A DNA stretch of 64,000 bases. Source: Hortaea werneckii. Taxonomy: Eukaryota; Ascomycota; Dothideomycetes; Mycosphaerellales; Teratosphaeriaceae. The stretch is taken from assembly GCA_037044905.1 (NCBI GenBank), contig JBAOKB010000182.1, forward strand, positions 186,001-250,000, in the 5' to 3' direction. Positions 54,387 to 64,000 of this stretch are shown here, piece by piece. A program made the translations under genes and the position numbers. Every line of letters begins with the position of its first letter. Position 1 is the stretch's first letter. The notes beneath the pieces were generated by a model. That model was not told the DNA's origin. It made no database searches and saw only the letters and a list, made by a program, of their open reading frames with translations.

Positions 54387-55187
54387 ATGTCGACAGCCGT
54401 CGTCTTCGGTTCAACCGGAGCAGTCGGTTCCCAAATCCTAACGACTCTGCTCTCCTCGACGACTTGCACGTCCGTCACAACTATCTCGCGCCGCGCGCCC
54501 GCGGCACAGCATCCTCAACACCACCCCATCGTGGAGCCGGATCCAGGCAGCTGGGGCAAGCAGATTGCCACCCTATCTCCCGTGCCCACAGCAGCCTACA
54601 ATGCCGTAGGCACCACGCTCGGGGGCGCCGGCGGCTCGATCGCCAAACAAAGGGCGATCGACCACGACCTGTGCATCGCGAATGCGCAGGCCGCGAAAGC
54701 CGCCGGGGTCAAGACGTACGTGTATTGCTCGAGCGCGGGGACGAGTGGAGCGCTGAGCCCGTTCGCGCTCACGCCGTACGCGCAGATGAAGCGGGGCGTC
54801 GAGCAAGCGATCAAGGGACTGGGGTTCGAGAACGCGGTTATCCTGCGTCCTGGGATGATTCTGGGGAGGGAGAGGCCGAAGAATAAATGGTTGGAGGACC
54901 TCTTCGGTCAGTTCAAGTTGTTTGGACAGGGTTTCCAGGATCGATGGGGTGAGGATTCGAACCTTTTTTCCTTTTTTTTCCTTTTTCTTTCTTCCGTTGG
55001 CGATTGGATTTGGACGCGTGGAAGACAATCGCTGACGAGTCCGCATGCAGCGCAGGACCAATCGGTGATTGGGAGGGCAGCGGTAGCCGCTGTGGAGCAA
55101 ATACAGAAGGGCAAGGCTCCCTCCGAGTTTTGGGTGTTGGAACAGGCGGATATCGTAAGGCTTGGTAGGGACGATTGGGGATCATAA
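54387..55187 (+). CDS. fmp52: FMP52-like mitochondrial NAD(P)-binding protein
   Basis: Atypical SDR-fold protein of the mitochondrial outer membrane; biochemical role unknown. Exon 1 54387-54948, intron 54949-55050 (GTGAGG donor, T-rich body, GCATGCAG acceptor), exon 2 55051-55187; 232 aa, the normal length. Rossmann motif VVFGSTGAVGSQILTTLL at residues 5-22, then AYNAVGTTLGGAGGSIAKQR, VKTYVYCSSAGTSG, YAQMKRGVEQAIKGLGFENA and ILRPGMILGRERPKN. Exon 2 gives DQSVIGRAAVAAVEQIQKGK. Reading through the intron would keep the frame open but insert Phe/Leu-rich sequence not seen in the family. Intact. Confidence 0.92.
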   Translation: MSTAVVFGSTGAVGSQILTTLLSSTTCTSVTTISRRAPAAQHPQHHPIVEPDPGSWGKQIATLSPVPTAAYNAVGTTLGGAGGSIAKQRAIDHDLCIANAQAAKAAGVKTYVYCSSAGTSGALSPFALTPYAQMKRGVEQAIKGLGFENAVILRPGMILGRERPKNKWLEDLFGQFKLFGQGFQDRWGEDSNLFSFFFLFLSSVGDWIWTRGRQSLTSPHAAQDQSVIGRAAVAAVEQIQKGKAPSEFWVLEQADIVRLGRDDWGS

Positions 55188-56216
55188 GCCGCCACTGGCT
55201 TGAGTGGCGGTGTTCCTGAGCCAGGAGAGGAATCGATTCATATTGCAAAGCACTCTGAAACGACAATCTCTGCGGACGGTGCGAATGGTGAGTGTAAGCA
55301 ACCTCGCATAGGCGCTATATAATTAGAGCTAGTACAAGGTAGTAGAGGCGATGAACCGATAGGTGTTACAGGGAAGGTAGGAGGTTCTGGGGAAGGAGGA
55401 TCTCGTCCGTCTCTCCTATACTTAATAAGCTGCAAACTCGGTAGGAAAGGCAATGTACTTGATAGCGTTCGGCGAACGAGCTGAGAATTCCCACGGTTCA
55501 ATGTTTTTCCTTTTTTTTTCCCCTTTTTTTTACTGGTCCTTGACCGCCTCTCCTCCCAACAAGTTTCTTTGAGTCCCAACTAAAGAGAAAGAAAACCATG
55601 ACTAAATACGGTACCACTATAAGCTTCGTTCCCTTTCCCCGGCGCCGCGCGGGGGCAAAGGAAAGGGGAAGGGAAGAGAAAGGGAAAAGCAGGCTAAACG
55701 CGTTGTGCGACGCCCTAGGACCTGGAACACTTGCTTCCTCTTACCTAGCCACGTATTCAAACGAGGTACACATATGTAGTAGCACATCAAAGAAAGAAGA
55801 GAAGGAGAAGAGTATGTGGGAGGAAAGGAACTCCACCTCCGAGTCCTACATAGTGAAAGACTCAGCCAAGGCACGAAAATCGAAGGAGAAGAAACATATC
55901 GTTTGCCTTTCTTCCGCTCGTTGATCAAGAAAGGTCGGGGTATCTATTTCCGTTGTTATCTTTCCCTTCCTATTTCTCTTCATCCGTTTCTCATATTCCG
56001 ACCATGAAACATCGCTAGATTGAAAAACAAAGAAGAAAAAAATTAAAAAAAAACGCCTGAAAACGCTCTTCCCCAACCGCATTCATCATCACAAACCCCC
56101 CAAAAACGAGAGAGAAAAAAAGGTAAGAGGGAAAAGGAAGACGGTACCAACCCATCCACTCATCTGCCCCTCCTACCTTCCACCACCACCCCAAAGAAAC
56201 ACGAGCAGTCTCGCAT
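55188..56216. other. Convergent intergenic region with T-rich tracts
   Basis: 1.03 kb between two 3' ends. T/C homopolymer-rich stretches at 55502-55532 and A-rich ones at about 56030-56055. No gene recognised. Confidence 0.4.
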
Positions 56217-58267
56217 CTACCTCCACAAATCATGCCGACTGCCCCGCCTCTCATGCCCCCCACCCCCCGCCATAGGACTACTGCCTAAACTCGGCGGGGG
56301 TTTCAAGAAGGACGAAAGCCTACTCCCACCACCCTCCCCACCACCACCACCAACACCAAGACCACCACCGGGACTCCCACCATGCGAAGACCCAAAACTA
56401 CCCCATCGCGTTCTCCCCCCACCACCACTCCCATCACTAGTCAACGGCCTGGGAACCTCTTCCTGGGGGACAGCGAGGAAACCCCCGAAGCCATTACCGA
56501 CCATGACGGATTTCCTGGCTTCGCCGCCGAAACCGCCCTGGGCCCATTGGGGGCCGAGACCTCGGGACGCGGAGATGGCGCTGAGGGGACGGCCGGCGGA
56601 GGAGGAGCCGCGGCGGTGGGAGGAGGAGAAGGAGGAGCCTCCTCCGGGGAAGGGGGCGGCGGGGGTGATGGAGGTGAAGACCCATTCCAGCTCGTCGAGG
56701 CCTTTGCTGAAGACTTCGAGGGTCTGGTTGAAAGTGCCGAGACCGGGGCTGGGGCCGGGGCCAGGGACGGCGATGCCGGACGCTGTTGAGGGGACGTTCA
56801 TGGCGGGTCGGGTTCGCGGAGCGGGGGAGGGGGATTGGTGGGGTGCGAGATGGGTGGAGGCCATGGAGTTGCTGAGGGAGGAGAGGTTGCTGGATTTGGA
56901 GTTGAGGGTGTTGCGGTCGCTTCCTGGACTGGCGCCGAATGGAGGGGGCATGGGTGGGAGAGTGAAGAGTTCGGGGAAGTCGGTGTCGCGGACGTAGAGG
57001 GTTTTTAAGGCGGGCAGGGCGTTTGAGTGGAGGGAATTGGCGAGGTAGGCGTAGTAGCTTTCGGCGGGTTTTTGCAGGCCGATGATGTCTTCCGAAGAGG
57101 TGATCTCGAAGTTGAGTGTTTTGAGACAGATGGAAGTGAGAGGAGGCAGTTGAGAGCCTGTGAGGGTTAGGGATTTGGACACGGTTTCGTTGATTGCGAG
57201 GTGAATCAACTGGCTGGCGCTCCAGAGAACCAGGTGGAGATCTTGAACCGTCACTCCTGTGTTCGTAAGGGATAGGATGATAGCACCTCACGGTTCTGCG
57301 GAAGCTCGAGATGGTCCGTCAGACCATGCGCTGTGACGTTCGGCGTGTTTTCCAGCTTCAGTACTTGTAAAGGCGGGAAGTCCGGAAGCTGGCCTGGGAA
57401 GGGCTGGAAGATAGTGTCATCTAACCATGGGAGATCGGACAGGGTCAGCTCATGTAAGGTTGGCAGACTGGCTAGAACGATCCTCAAGGTCGCAGGTTCG
57501 ATGTGGAGGCCACTGAGTTCCAACTGCTCGATGCTCTGCCAATGTCTTTGTGCCAGCAACTCCAATGCCTCCTCGCTGCCAGGTCGGTAGCTCATCTTCC
57601 TGATCTCCGGACATCGAGCCTGCAGCTCGTGCCTCAATGCCAGACAACTCGGATCGCCGGTGAAGAAGCCATCAGGGAGGTCGACATATTGCAGGTTTGG
57701 TAGTGCAGAAACAGTCCTCGCCAGCTCACCCTTGGCCGTTTCGCGCGTCATATACGGGACCTTGAGCAGTAAGACCTGGTCCGCCAACCGTTCATTCTCG
57801 CGCACCGTCCGACAGAGCAGCGATAGGCGTATGTTCGGCACCTCGCCGGGCTCTACTACGTTGCTTTTAGATCTGAAGTGCTTCCCTGCCGCCTTCTTCC
57901 GGCGCTCTGCCAACTCCTCTTCGAGCCAGCAGTAATGTACGGCGTCGATCCGGATGCTCGTGTACAGCTGGCGTTGTGCGATGGCGTACCATTTCCTGCA
58001 CACCTGGGCGCATGAGGCAAGGTCGCGCAAGTCACAGAGCATACAACCATCGCCGATCTGACTGCGTTCCGAGGGCTCGTAGGTGTGGTCGAGGGTGTGG
58101 GGGCAGGTGTATTCGAAGATGGATTCGAGGACGTTGTCGGGCAGGCGTTGGGTCTGGTCGCGGCCTCGGTAGGAGTTGATGGGTGATGCGTAGGGCGATC
58201 GGGAGGGCGATTGAGGTTGGTGGTTGTTCAGGCGGGACCTCGAGCGGAAGTGCTTCAGCAGGCCCAT
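56217..58267 (-). CDS. F-box protein with leucine-rich region
   Basis: Probable SCF substrate adaptor. The ATG at 58267 (MGLLKHFRSRSRLNNHQPQS) is chosen because orthologous fungal proteins start MGLLK; the frame is open for 77 more codons upstream, but that part is Thr-rich leader-like. Exon 1 58267-57292, intron 57291-57257 (only 35 nt), exon 2 57256-56217; 671 aa. An F-box-like segment reads RLPDNVLESIFEYTCPHTLD, then DGCMLCDLRDLASCAQVCRK and WYAIAQRQLYTSIRIDAVHY. LRR-like part: LPNLQYVDLPDGFF, IEQLELSGLHIEP, LHELTLSDLPWLDDTIFQPF. The C-terminal 300 residues are Ser/Pro/Gly-rich and disordered. Target unknown. Intact. Confidence 0.87.
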
Positions 58268-58313
58268 GGTGGAGGTGGAGGTGGTGGTGGTGGAGGTGGT
58301 GGTGGTGGTGAGG
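58268..58313. repeat. GGTGGA/GGT microsatellite
   Basis: Imperfect trinucleotide repeat of GGT and GGA units in the F-box gene leader. Confidence 0.8.
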
Positions 58314-59364
58314 AGGAGGAAGGATGTCGGTGGGTTCGCGGATGAGGCTGTTAGGGAAAGAACGTCGGCAAATAGAAGGAGAGTGCCTCTTCTGCCTTCC
58401 CTTGGTGTGAGACACGTCCGAACGCGAGGAAGGGGCGTGTCTGTGTCGCTGCCGTGTGTTCCAGCAAACAACCCACCACGGGCGGCAGGAACGACCAACC
58501 AGTGACGACAGCGGCCAGCTCTACCGGGTTTGATTGGATATCCCAGCTGGTCGCGGGTCCAGGAGTTCGGTGAATCAAGTCAAGCACTGATCGCACGCGT
58601 TTCAAGAAGGCCTTGAGAAACGGGGAGGAAGTCTTGGATGAAGCCTTACAGTGATTAAATCTTCCGTGCATTCCTCGCGGCATCCAGAGAGACAGGGACA
58701 GGGACCGGCTGACGGCTCCTACTTCGAGTTTCCCTACGCGGTCGCTGGCCCCCCCCCGTGCTAGACTCCACCCCGCGTTTCAGGGTCCAAAAGCTTACTC
58801 ACCTACCCAATCCGGCAAGAACTAGGGGTTCGTGTTTCAGGAACCAGAACTCTAAATCGAAAAAAGGTTCCCTTCACTGCAACCACCTTATAACTGCCCA
58901 TCGTTATTACTTGTTTCACTCAAAGTCACCCGTCCGGCAAAAGCAACTCCGCTCAGCATGCCGTCGTGATGCGAACGTCCTAGGCACAGGACAGATCATG
59001 TTACAATTCTTTATCCTCACGCGAGGGTAGGGCTACGGGTGTCGACTTATTTTGACCCAAGGAGATTTTCCCACCCCAAAAGCCGCAGAAGCAGGTGACG
59101 ATAGTCTCGAGTCTGATAACTTAATGAGACATGCTCGCTTCCTAAAAACGGAACCTTTGGAAGTCCGAGCCTTTGATAGGCGTGATCCTCTTCCAGCACA
59201 CGAAGTGCGAGGGAGAACGTAGGTCTTATGAGCAAGCAAGCGTGGTTGATTGGCTAGAGGTCGAAATGGTGCATCGCTGTTCCTGGCAACTTAGTGTGCG
59301 ACTGACGGCCGAGACGGGTTCCGCCTTGCCTATAGTACGTGGTCGAGTATGAAAGAAGCGATCA

Positions 59365-59396
59365 GGTTAGGGTTGGCCAGGGTTGGCTAGGGTTAG
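59365..59396 (+). repeat. Degenerate telomere-like motifs
   Basis: ggttagggtt at 59365, then two cagggttgg/tagggttag variants within 32 bp, resembling the fungal TTAGGG repeat or teloboxes. Confidence 0.5.
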
Positions 59397-59599
59397 ACTT
59401 CCACTCGACCCGATGGAAAGACCATTGGTTTTCCTTTGAGAAGCCAAGCAGAGCGGAGAGGATAGAATCGAGTGGGGCAAACGCCTGAAGTTGCTCTGAT
59501 ATTTCTCGGACTCGGATGTCTACCTAAGTATCAGTCGTTCGTCGCTGTTTCGTTCATCTCGCCACTGCATTCTTCAACCGTCCATCATCAATCATACTC

Positions 59600-60488
59600 A
59601 TGGCTGACTTCGCCACGATCCTAGACCAGTCGTCGTATGATCACATATATAGCTCCGTCGACCGTTTTCAAGAAGATTCACTGCAGGCAGCACTTGCGGA
59701 CTTCCACAAGAACAATCCTAACTTGACGCTCTCCCCTACGCTCTCATACTGTATCGACCAAGGGAAAGTCGCGCCATTAGAGGCTCTGTTAGAAGCTGAT
59801 GTTACTCCGGATGAGGGAGTCGTCGAAGTGGCTGCGCTAAAGGATGACGAGACCTTCTTATTCAAGCTCCTGGAATACGGTTGGCCAATTAACCGGGCTC
59901 TTCAAGGTGGCAGAATACCATCTTTACTTTGGTGAGTGAGCATCCTAGACATGACCTCCGTTGATCCTGAAGAGTTGGTCTACAGTCTTACCATCGATCG
60001 GCCGAGACTCCTAAGAAGCTCTTGCAACACGGCGCAAGCCCGAACGCAATGTCCACGACGAGCGAAACAGTGTTGTCTGTCGCTGTACAGGTTGGTTCCA
60101 CCAGCATAATCAAAACGCTGCTCGAAGCTGGAGCGGACGTTCGGATTGGGATGTGCTACATTACGCCGTCGAACGGGAGGGAGATGAACTTGAAGTCATA
60201 CAGCTCCTCCTATCGAAAGGCGCACCGGTGAACATCATCCAATTTACACACCCTCATGCTCGTCAATTACGACATGCTCTTCTCAGGGGTACACCGCTAC
60301 ATAAAGCCTGTCGGTTAGGCAAACACGAGGTTGTGGATCTGCTTTTGAAACACGGCGCTAGCCCGGACAGCACACGAATGAGGGAATCGCAGATTGAACA
60401 GACTACTCCACTAGACATCGCGGAACAGCGAGGAGATGAAAGGATGCTCGCTCTACTTGGAAATTGCGGACCGAGCAGTCGTATTTGA
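59600..60488 (+). CDS. Ankyrin-repeat protein, two frame changes
   Basis: Exon 1 59600-59931 (MADFATILDQSSYDHIYSSV), intron 59932-59985 (GTGAGT...CTACAG), exon 2 to 60488. About 278 aa if corrected. Repeats: PLEALLEADVTPDEGVVEVA, KLLEYGWPINRALQGGRIPS, PKKLLQHGASPNAMSTTSET, SIIKTLLEAGADV, EVIQLLLSKGAPVNI, and TPLHKACRLGKHEVVDLLLK followed by HGASPDS. Frame changes of one missing base occur near 60000 (before PKKLLQHGASPN) and near 60145-60150 (before VLHYAVEREGDELE). Small standalone ankyrin proteins are numerous in fungi and mostly uncharacterised. It converges on the permease gene. Confidence 0.75.
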
Positions 60489-60767
60489 ATGAACGGCGGG
60501 TGTACCTCTGTCGCAAGGATAGGTGCTTGGACGGTTGCAATCATCTCTCCAACAAACTCTTCTTCGAGTGTGAATGACCATGCTTGTGCCTATCATCAAG
60601 TACTTATATCACAGAAGTTCTACTCCTGTGGATTAACCTGCCGACACAACAAAGCGGAAACCCCTTTCCGCTATGTTTCTATCAGACGTAGGAAGCGGTG
60701 GACGATTTGTCTGCTTGCAACATTTGTCCGCCCTCAATGTCCCGAGATCGCACCCTGTCCCTTCCTT

Positions 60768-62804
60768 CTAATCACTTCCCTTCACCTGCACACCGACAAG
60801 CTCAACCTCGGTGATGGTGCGCCTAGGTCCTTCGAACCAATGTCTCGCGCCGAGGGAGAAAGGGAAGAACCAGCCCCCAAGGGCGATGGCGGTGATTCCA
60901 CCGATGACTATGGGTGCGTAGTTTAGCATTTGCTATTCCACGGCATGTATCAGTAATCCGTACATGTTCGTCCTAGGGTTAAAAAGGGGAATGAGGGAAA
61001 GAGCTTACCGCATTCACCGGATATAGCTGAGGAAGCATAAGCACCACGAACAGGAAGGCAATGTACAAGCTCGCGACGATGGAGACTGGGATGCTCCAAG
61101 CACCGAGGTTCCACTTTGCGGGCTTGAAATGCTTGCGTCCGATTGTCTGACGTGCGACGATGGGGATGAGGTAACTGAGGTTGGTACCGATAGTTGCAGC
61201 TGCTGTGATTGCCGAAACTGGTGAAAGGTCAGTACATTTCGTACTTCAGAGTTCTTCGGCGAAACGGCAAGATACCTACACGCTACGGTGGACCCAATGA
61301 CAGCAGCGCAGATGGCGATAGTCAGAACCACCATCAACAGAGCAGCATTGACTGGCAGATGGTGCTTGGGGTAACCTTGCTGAAAGTCTTGCTAAAAGGC
61401 AAGATCCCATCCCGGGCAACGGCATAAGTAATCCGCTGAGCGCTCAGAAATATCACGCCCGTACAAAGCAAGCCGTCAATCCAGGTAAAAGCAAGGATAG
61501 CAGCAGCCCCTCGGCGGCCTACCAGCTGCACGAGATATTCCGCCCAGTTGTTCGGGTAGGTGCCGTTGACGATGCCCATAAAGTCTTGCATACAGAACAG
61601 TACCATGATGAGGGTTAGGACGGATAGTAGCCAGGTACTGACACTGCCTGTCCACATGCCGTTGGCTACGACGGAGCTAGCTGATAGTGTCTCTTCCGAT
61701 AGATGGACGGATGCGTCGTATCCATAAAATTCCTTCGTTGAGAGCACAGGCTTATGGTCAGCCAATATGGACTTACAGTCTCGCCAAAACCAAGTGCTTG
61801 CGCTTACCCATGCCCCAAACAAGACCCCAACGACCCAGCAATAGCTGTCACTAGCCTGGACAATAGTATTCCCTTCGCTATCCATAGCCGTGTTAATGCC
61901 GTTATAAAACGTAGTCATAATACTCGCAGGCTGAAAGCCTCCGCGACGCGAAGCCGCGATGGGGAACCAGATAAAGTAGAACCCCATGAGTACCACGGTG
62001 GTATAAACCGTACCGCGCAGCATGTGGCGGATCGTCCATTGACTGATGCAATTGGGGATGGCTGCGAGGATAATCGTCAAGGCCGAGATACACCAAGCGA
62101 ACCATCCTTCCTTCAGCACTGCAGAATTAGGGTATAGGATCTCGAGCATGGACACGAAGAAGTTGGTGTTGCCTTGCGCTATCCCTGGCACGATTGTGAG
62201 CCAGCCGGCCCAGTTGTACCAGGCGGTAAGCCAGGCGAGGAGGGGACCGTATTCATGTCCTCCTAGGACGTAGGCCCTGTGTATTCTGTCATTGCCTCTA
62301 GAGCCAAGGGCTTGCGACTTAAATGCATACCAGTAGTAGATCCCACCTGCTGTAGGAAGCGCTGCAGCAATTTCCTGAAATAGGTCTCTTAGAACTTTCC
62401 CCATAAGGATAGCAAAAGAGCAGGACCTACTGCCATTGCCAAGCTGACTATAGTTGATAAGCCGCCCACCATTGTCCAGTTACTAAAAGCAGCTTGGGGA
62501 CCACCAGTATACATCGCGAAGCCGAACAAGACTGGTAGTCCGCTGACGAAGTTCATCGTGGTGACTTAGAAGATGCTATGTCAACAGACACATCCTCACA
62601 TATAAGTAGAAGGGCATGGGACTTACAGGTAGCCGCCCAGTTCTCGAACATGCCGAAACTTCGTATGAACACCTGCTTGTAACCTAATGTAGCCAGGTGA
62701 TGCTCGTCCTTGGTCATTGCCCTTGTCGTCAATTCGACCATTTCCTTCCTAGGAGACGCATTGCCAGTAGTTGGCCGCTTTTCGACTTCGTCCTTAGTGT
62801 CCAT
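60768..62804 (-). CDS. Amino-acid/GABA-type permease (APC superfamily), one frame change
   Basis: Twelve-helix plasma-membrane transporter of the fungal GABA/choline permease group. Start ATG 62804 (MDTKDEVEKRPTTGNASPRK). Exons: 62804-62627, 62564-62431, 62374-62331, 62276-61808, 61732-61280, 61217-61009, 60932-60768. Two introns (62330-62277, 54 nt; 61807-61733, 75 nt) are multiples of three and stop-free, so unspliced frames look open. Motifs: LATLGYKQVFIRSFGMFENW, AMYTGGPQAAFSNW, EIAAALPTAGGIYYWAYVLG, EFYGYDASVHLSEETLS, NGTYPNNWAEYLVQLVG, LSAQRITYAVARDGILPFSK, and after a one-base change at the C4 run (plus 61368-61371) LPVNAALLMVVLTIAICA. About 550 aa. Substrate uncertain. Confidence 0.88.
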
Positions 62805-63709
62805 AATGATGATCAGCGACTGAAAGCAAAGGAAGATCCTATTCGATCCAGCCGTCCAATACTGGGGCAAGAGAAACAAGAGAAACCAAGGAGGGGAGCA
62901 ACCGCAATGAAGAAGATTATCGAGAGGATTCGGAAAATATGAAAAGTCCCATGGCCATGTTCCTCCCAATGTGTGGGCAGTCTAGGCACATAGATTAAGC
63001 TCGCTACCCATGTATGACAAGCTACGCCTCGTCATGCAATCGGCAATCTAGGACCAGTGCCACCTGGTCTGCGGTGGCACCAATGGATAGCAATGGCGAT
63101 CACATACCGGGAAAGCATGGGGTCCTTCACTGGTCTCAATGGATGTCTTGGCAATACCGTCTTCTTTCTGTGTACCTGGTCATTTCCTGGACGTCATTTC
63201 TATCCGTTTTCTTTTTGGGCGATCGTCAAGGTCGACTTCTTGACAGATGACATGTCTTTCCAGGGACCAAAGGGGATGGTACGTCAGCATATCGCACCTG
63301 GCAGAATGCCGAAAGACTCGATTCCTGCTGTGAGGTTGCATGCAGGGCGGGCTGCATGAGCTGCAGCTCTGTCCAATTAATATGTCGGGCGCAGCTTGAA
63401 GGAGCGCATACATTAATGATTGGCGTCGCAGGGAGCCAAGTACTAGGCCATTTTCAAAGAAGGATGATAAGGTACGTACGCAGATAAGCGTGTGGTGTTG
63501 TAGATCAAGCCTCGGGAAGGAGAGCTGCAGGTCTTCAAGCTCAACCACCATCCTCTAAGCCTTGCCGGTGGGTTCAGAGCGTGGCGACTTTAGGCACGAT
63601 AACATGCAAGATTAGCCTAGAGGCATGATCTGTATTGGATACTTGCAGATGAGAGAGAAAGAATTACATTACGTAGGATATTAGATCCTGCACACTAGGC
63701 TGAACTAGA
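62805..63709. other. Intergenic region between permease and amidohydrolase
   Basis: 905 bp; permease promoter plus amidohydrolase 3' UTR. No recognised element. Confidence 0.35.
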
Positions 63710-64000
63710 TTATCTCTGCAAAGCCCCGCTCTGAGCATAGTACCCAGAACCGTCGCCCCTCTGCGTGTCAATCACATCCGCATCCGCATAGGGCGAAACG
63801 TTGTAGAAGATACCCTCCAATCGCGGCCAGTCCATGTTGTTCCAGATGCTCTTGATCCTCTTGGAGGATTCCAAGAACCGCCTGCTCAGGCCGGCGTAGT
63901 CGCCATACATAAGCTTGCCGCCGCGCTTCACATACTGGCCGTTGACGAGGACGTCTTCAATGTCGCCAGTGTTGGAGTGAAGGATGACAGCCGCGACGGG
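63710..64000 (-). CDS. Amidohydrolase family protein, C-terminal end only
   Basis: The last 96 codons of a gene that begins beyond the window. PVAAVILHSNTGDIEDVLVN then GQYVKRGGKLMYGDYA is the typical final beta-sandwich of metal-dependent amidohydrolases (cytosine deaminase/chlorohydrolase type), where the composite domain returns after the TIM barrel. The metal-binding HxH lies outside. It stops at 63710. On the same strand and next to a GABA-type permease, so a shared nitrogen-use role is possible. Confidence 0.8.
   Translation of the reverse strand, partial: PVAAVILHSNTGDIEDVLVNGQYVKRGGKLMYGDYAGLSRRFLESSKRIKSIWNNMDWPRLEGIFYNVSPYADADVIDTQRGDGSGYYAQSGALQR

Larger units (their letters stand above)
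58268..59599. other. Divergent intergenic region, F-box gene / ankyrin gene
   Basis: 1.33 kb. A (GGT)n-like microsatellite (58266-58313) lies just upstream of the F-box start. Telomere-like motifs lie at 59365-59396. No gene recognised. Confidence 0.4.

Noticed and set aside
59365..59396. Chromosome end or true interstitial telomere
   Set aside because: Only a few degenerate units over 32 bp, with ordinary genes on both sides.
1..64000. CRISPR arrays, prokaryotic operons, insertion sequences, viral or secondary-metabolite clusters
   Set aside because: Looked for repeats with regular spacing, transposase or RT motifs, PKS/NRPS motifs and viral proteins; none seen, and the sequence is clearly eukaryotic nuclear.

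Overview
This is a nuclear segment of a filamentous ascomycete (Pezizomycotina, probably Dothideomycetes). The evidence is short GT-AG introns of about 35-130 nt, pyrimidine-rich leaders, and a gene set typical of that group: NmrA, Rtt109, a CBM1-GH6 cellobiohydrolase, a rhamnogalacturonase, FMP52, and several orphan proteins. I recognise 27 protein-coding genes (two cut by the window ends), one small doubtful ORF, one further weak ORF, and one initiator tRNA-Met gene. I see no transposon, CRISPR array, rDNA or secondary-metabolite cluster.

Layout. 1-14.3 kb: APC/C subunit Cdc23/Apc8 (-) diverges from farnesyl diphosphate synthase (+). Then come a DUF1295/ICMT-like membrane protein (-), a Vps75/SET histone chaperone (+), NmrA (+), exopolyphosphatase (-), SGT1 (+) and a small 2EXR/F-box-like gene (+). 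14.9-30.4 kb: D-2-hydroxyglutarate dehydrogenase (-) diverges from a large Rad9/Crb2 checkpoint mediator (+). Mitoribosomal mL57 (-) diverges from the histone acetyltransferase Rtt109 (+), and tRNA-splicing endonuclease subunit Sen2 (-) diverges from the scramblase-family AIM25 (+). 31-41 kb: secreted GH28 rhamnogalacturonase (+), a nucleotidyltransferase-fold orphan (-), an SPX-EXS SYG1/XPR1-type phosphate exporter (+) and GH6 cellobiohydrolase (-). 42-64 kb: two orphan proteins, an SDR oxidoreductase, a pICln/Lot5 protein, an intron-containing tRNA-iMet, a small RWD/Prp3-C-like protein, FMP52, an F-box protein, an ankyrin protein, an amino-acid/GABA-type permease and the end of an amidohydrolase.

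Genes that work together. Vps75 and Rtt109 are known partners in H3K56/H3K9 acetylation. Here they lie about 18 kb apart with the DNA-damage mediator Rad9/Crb2 between them. Sen2, which excises tRNA introns, shares the window with an intron-bearing tRNA-iMet. The two secreted carbohydrate-active enzymes (GH28, GH6) are plant cell-wall degraders. The terminal permease and amidohydrolase could form a nitrogen-scavenging pair.

Quality caveat. About half of the recognisable genes change reading frame one or more times by single bases, often at homopolymers, with conserved protein similarity continuing across the shift. This is most simply explained by residual indel errors in the assembly, but Vps75 shows two opposite shifts that keep the ORF open. 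Coordinates for those genes are given as overall spans.
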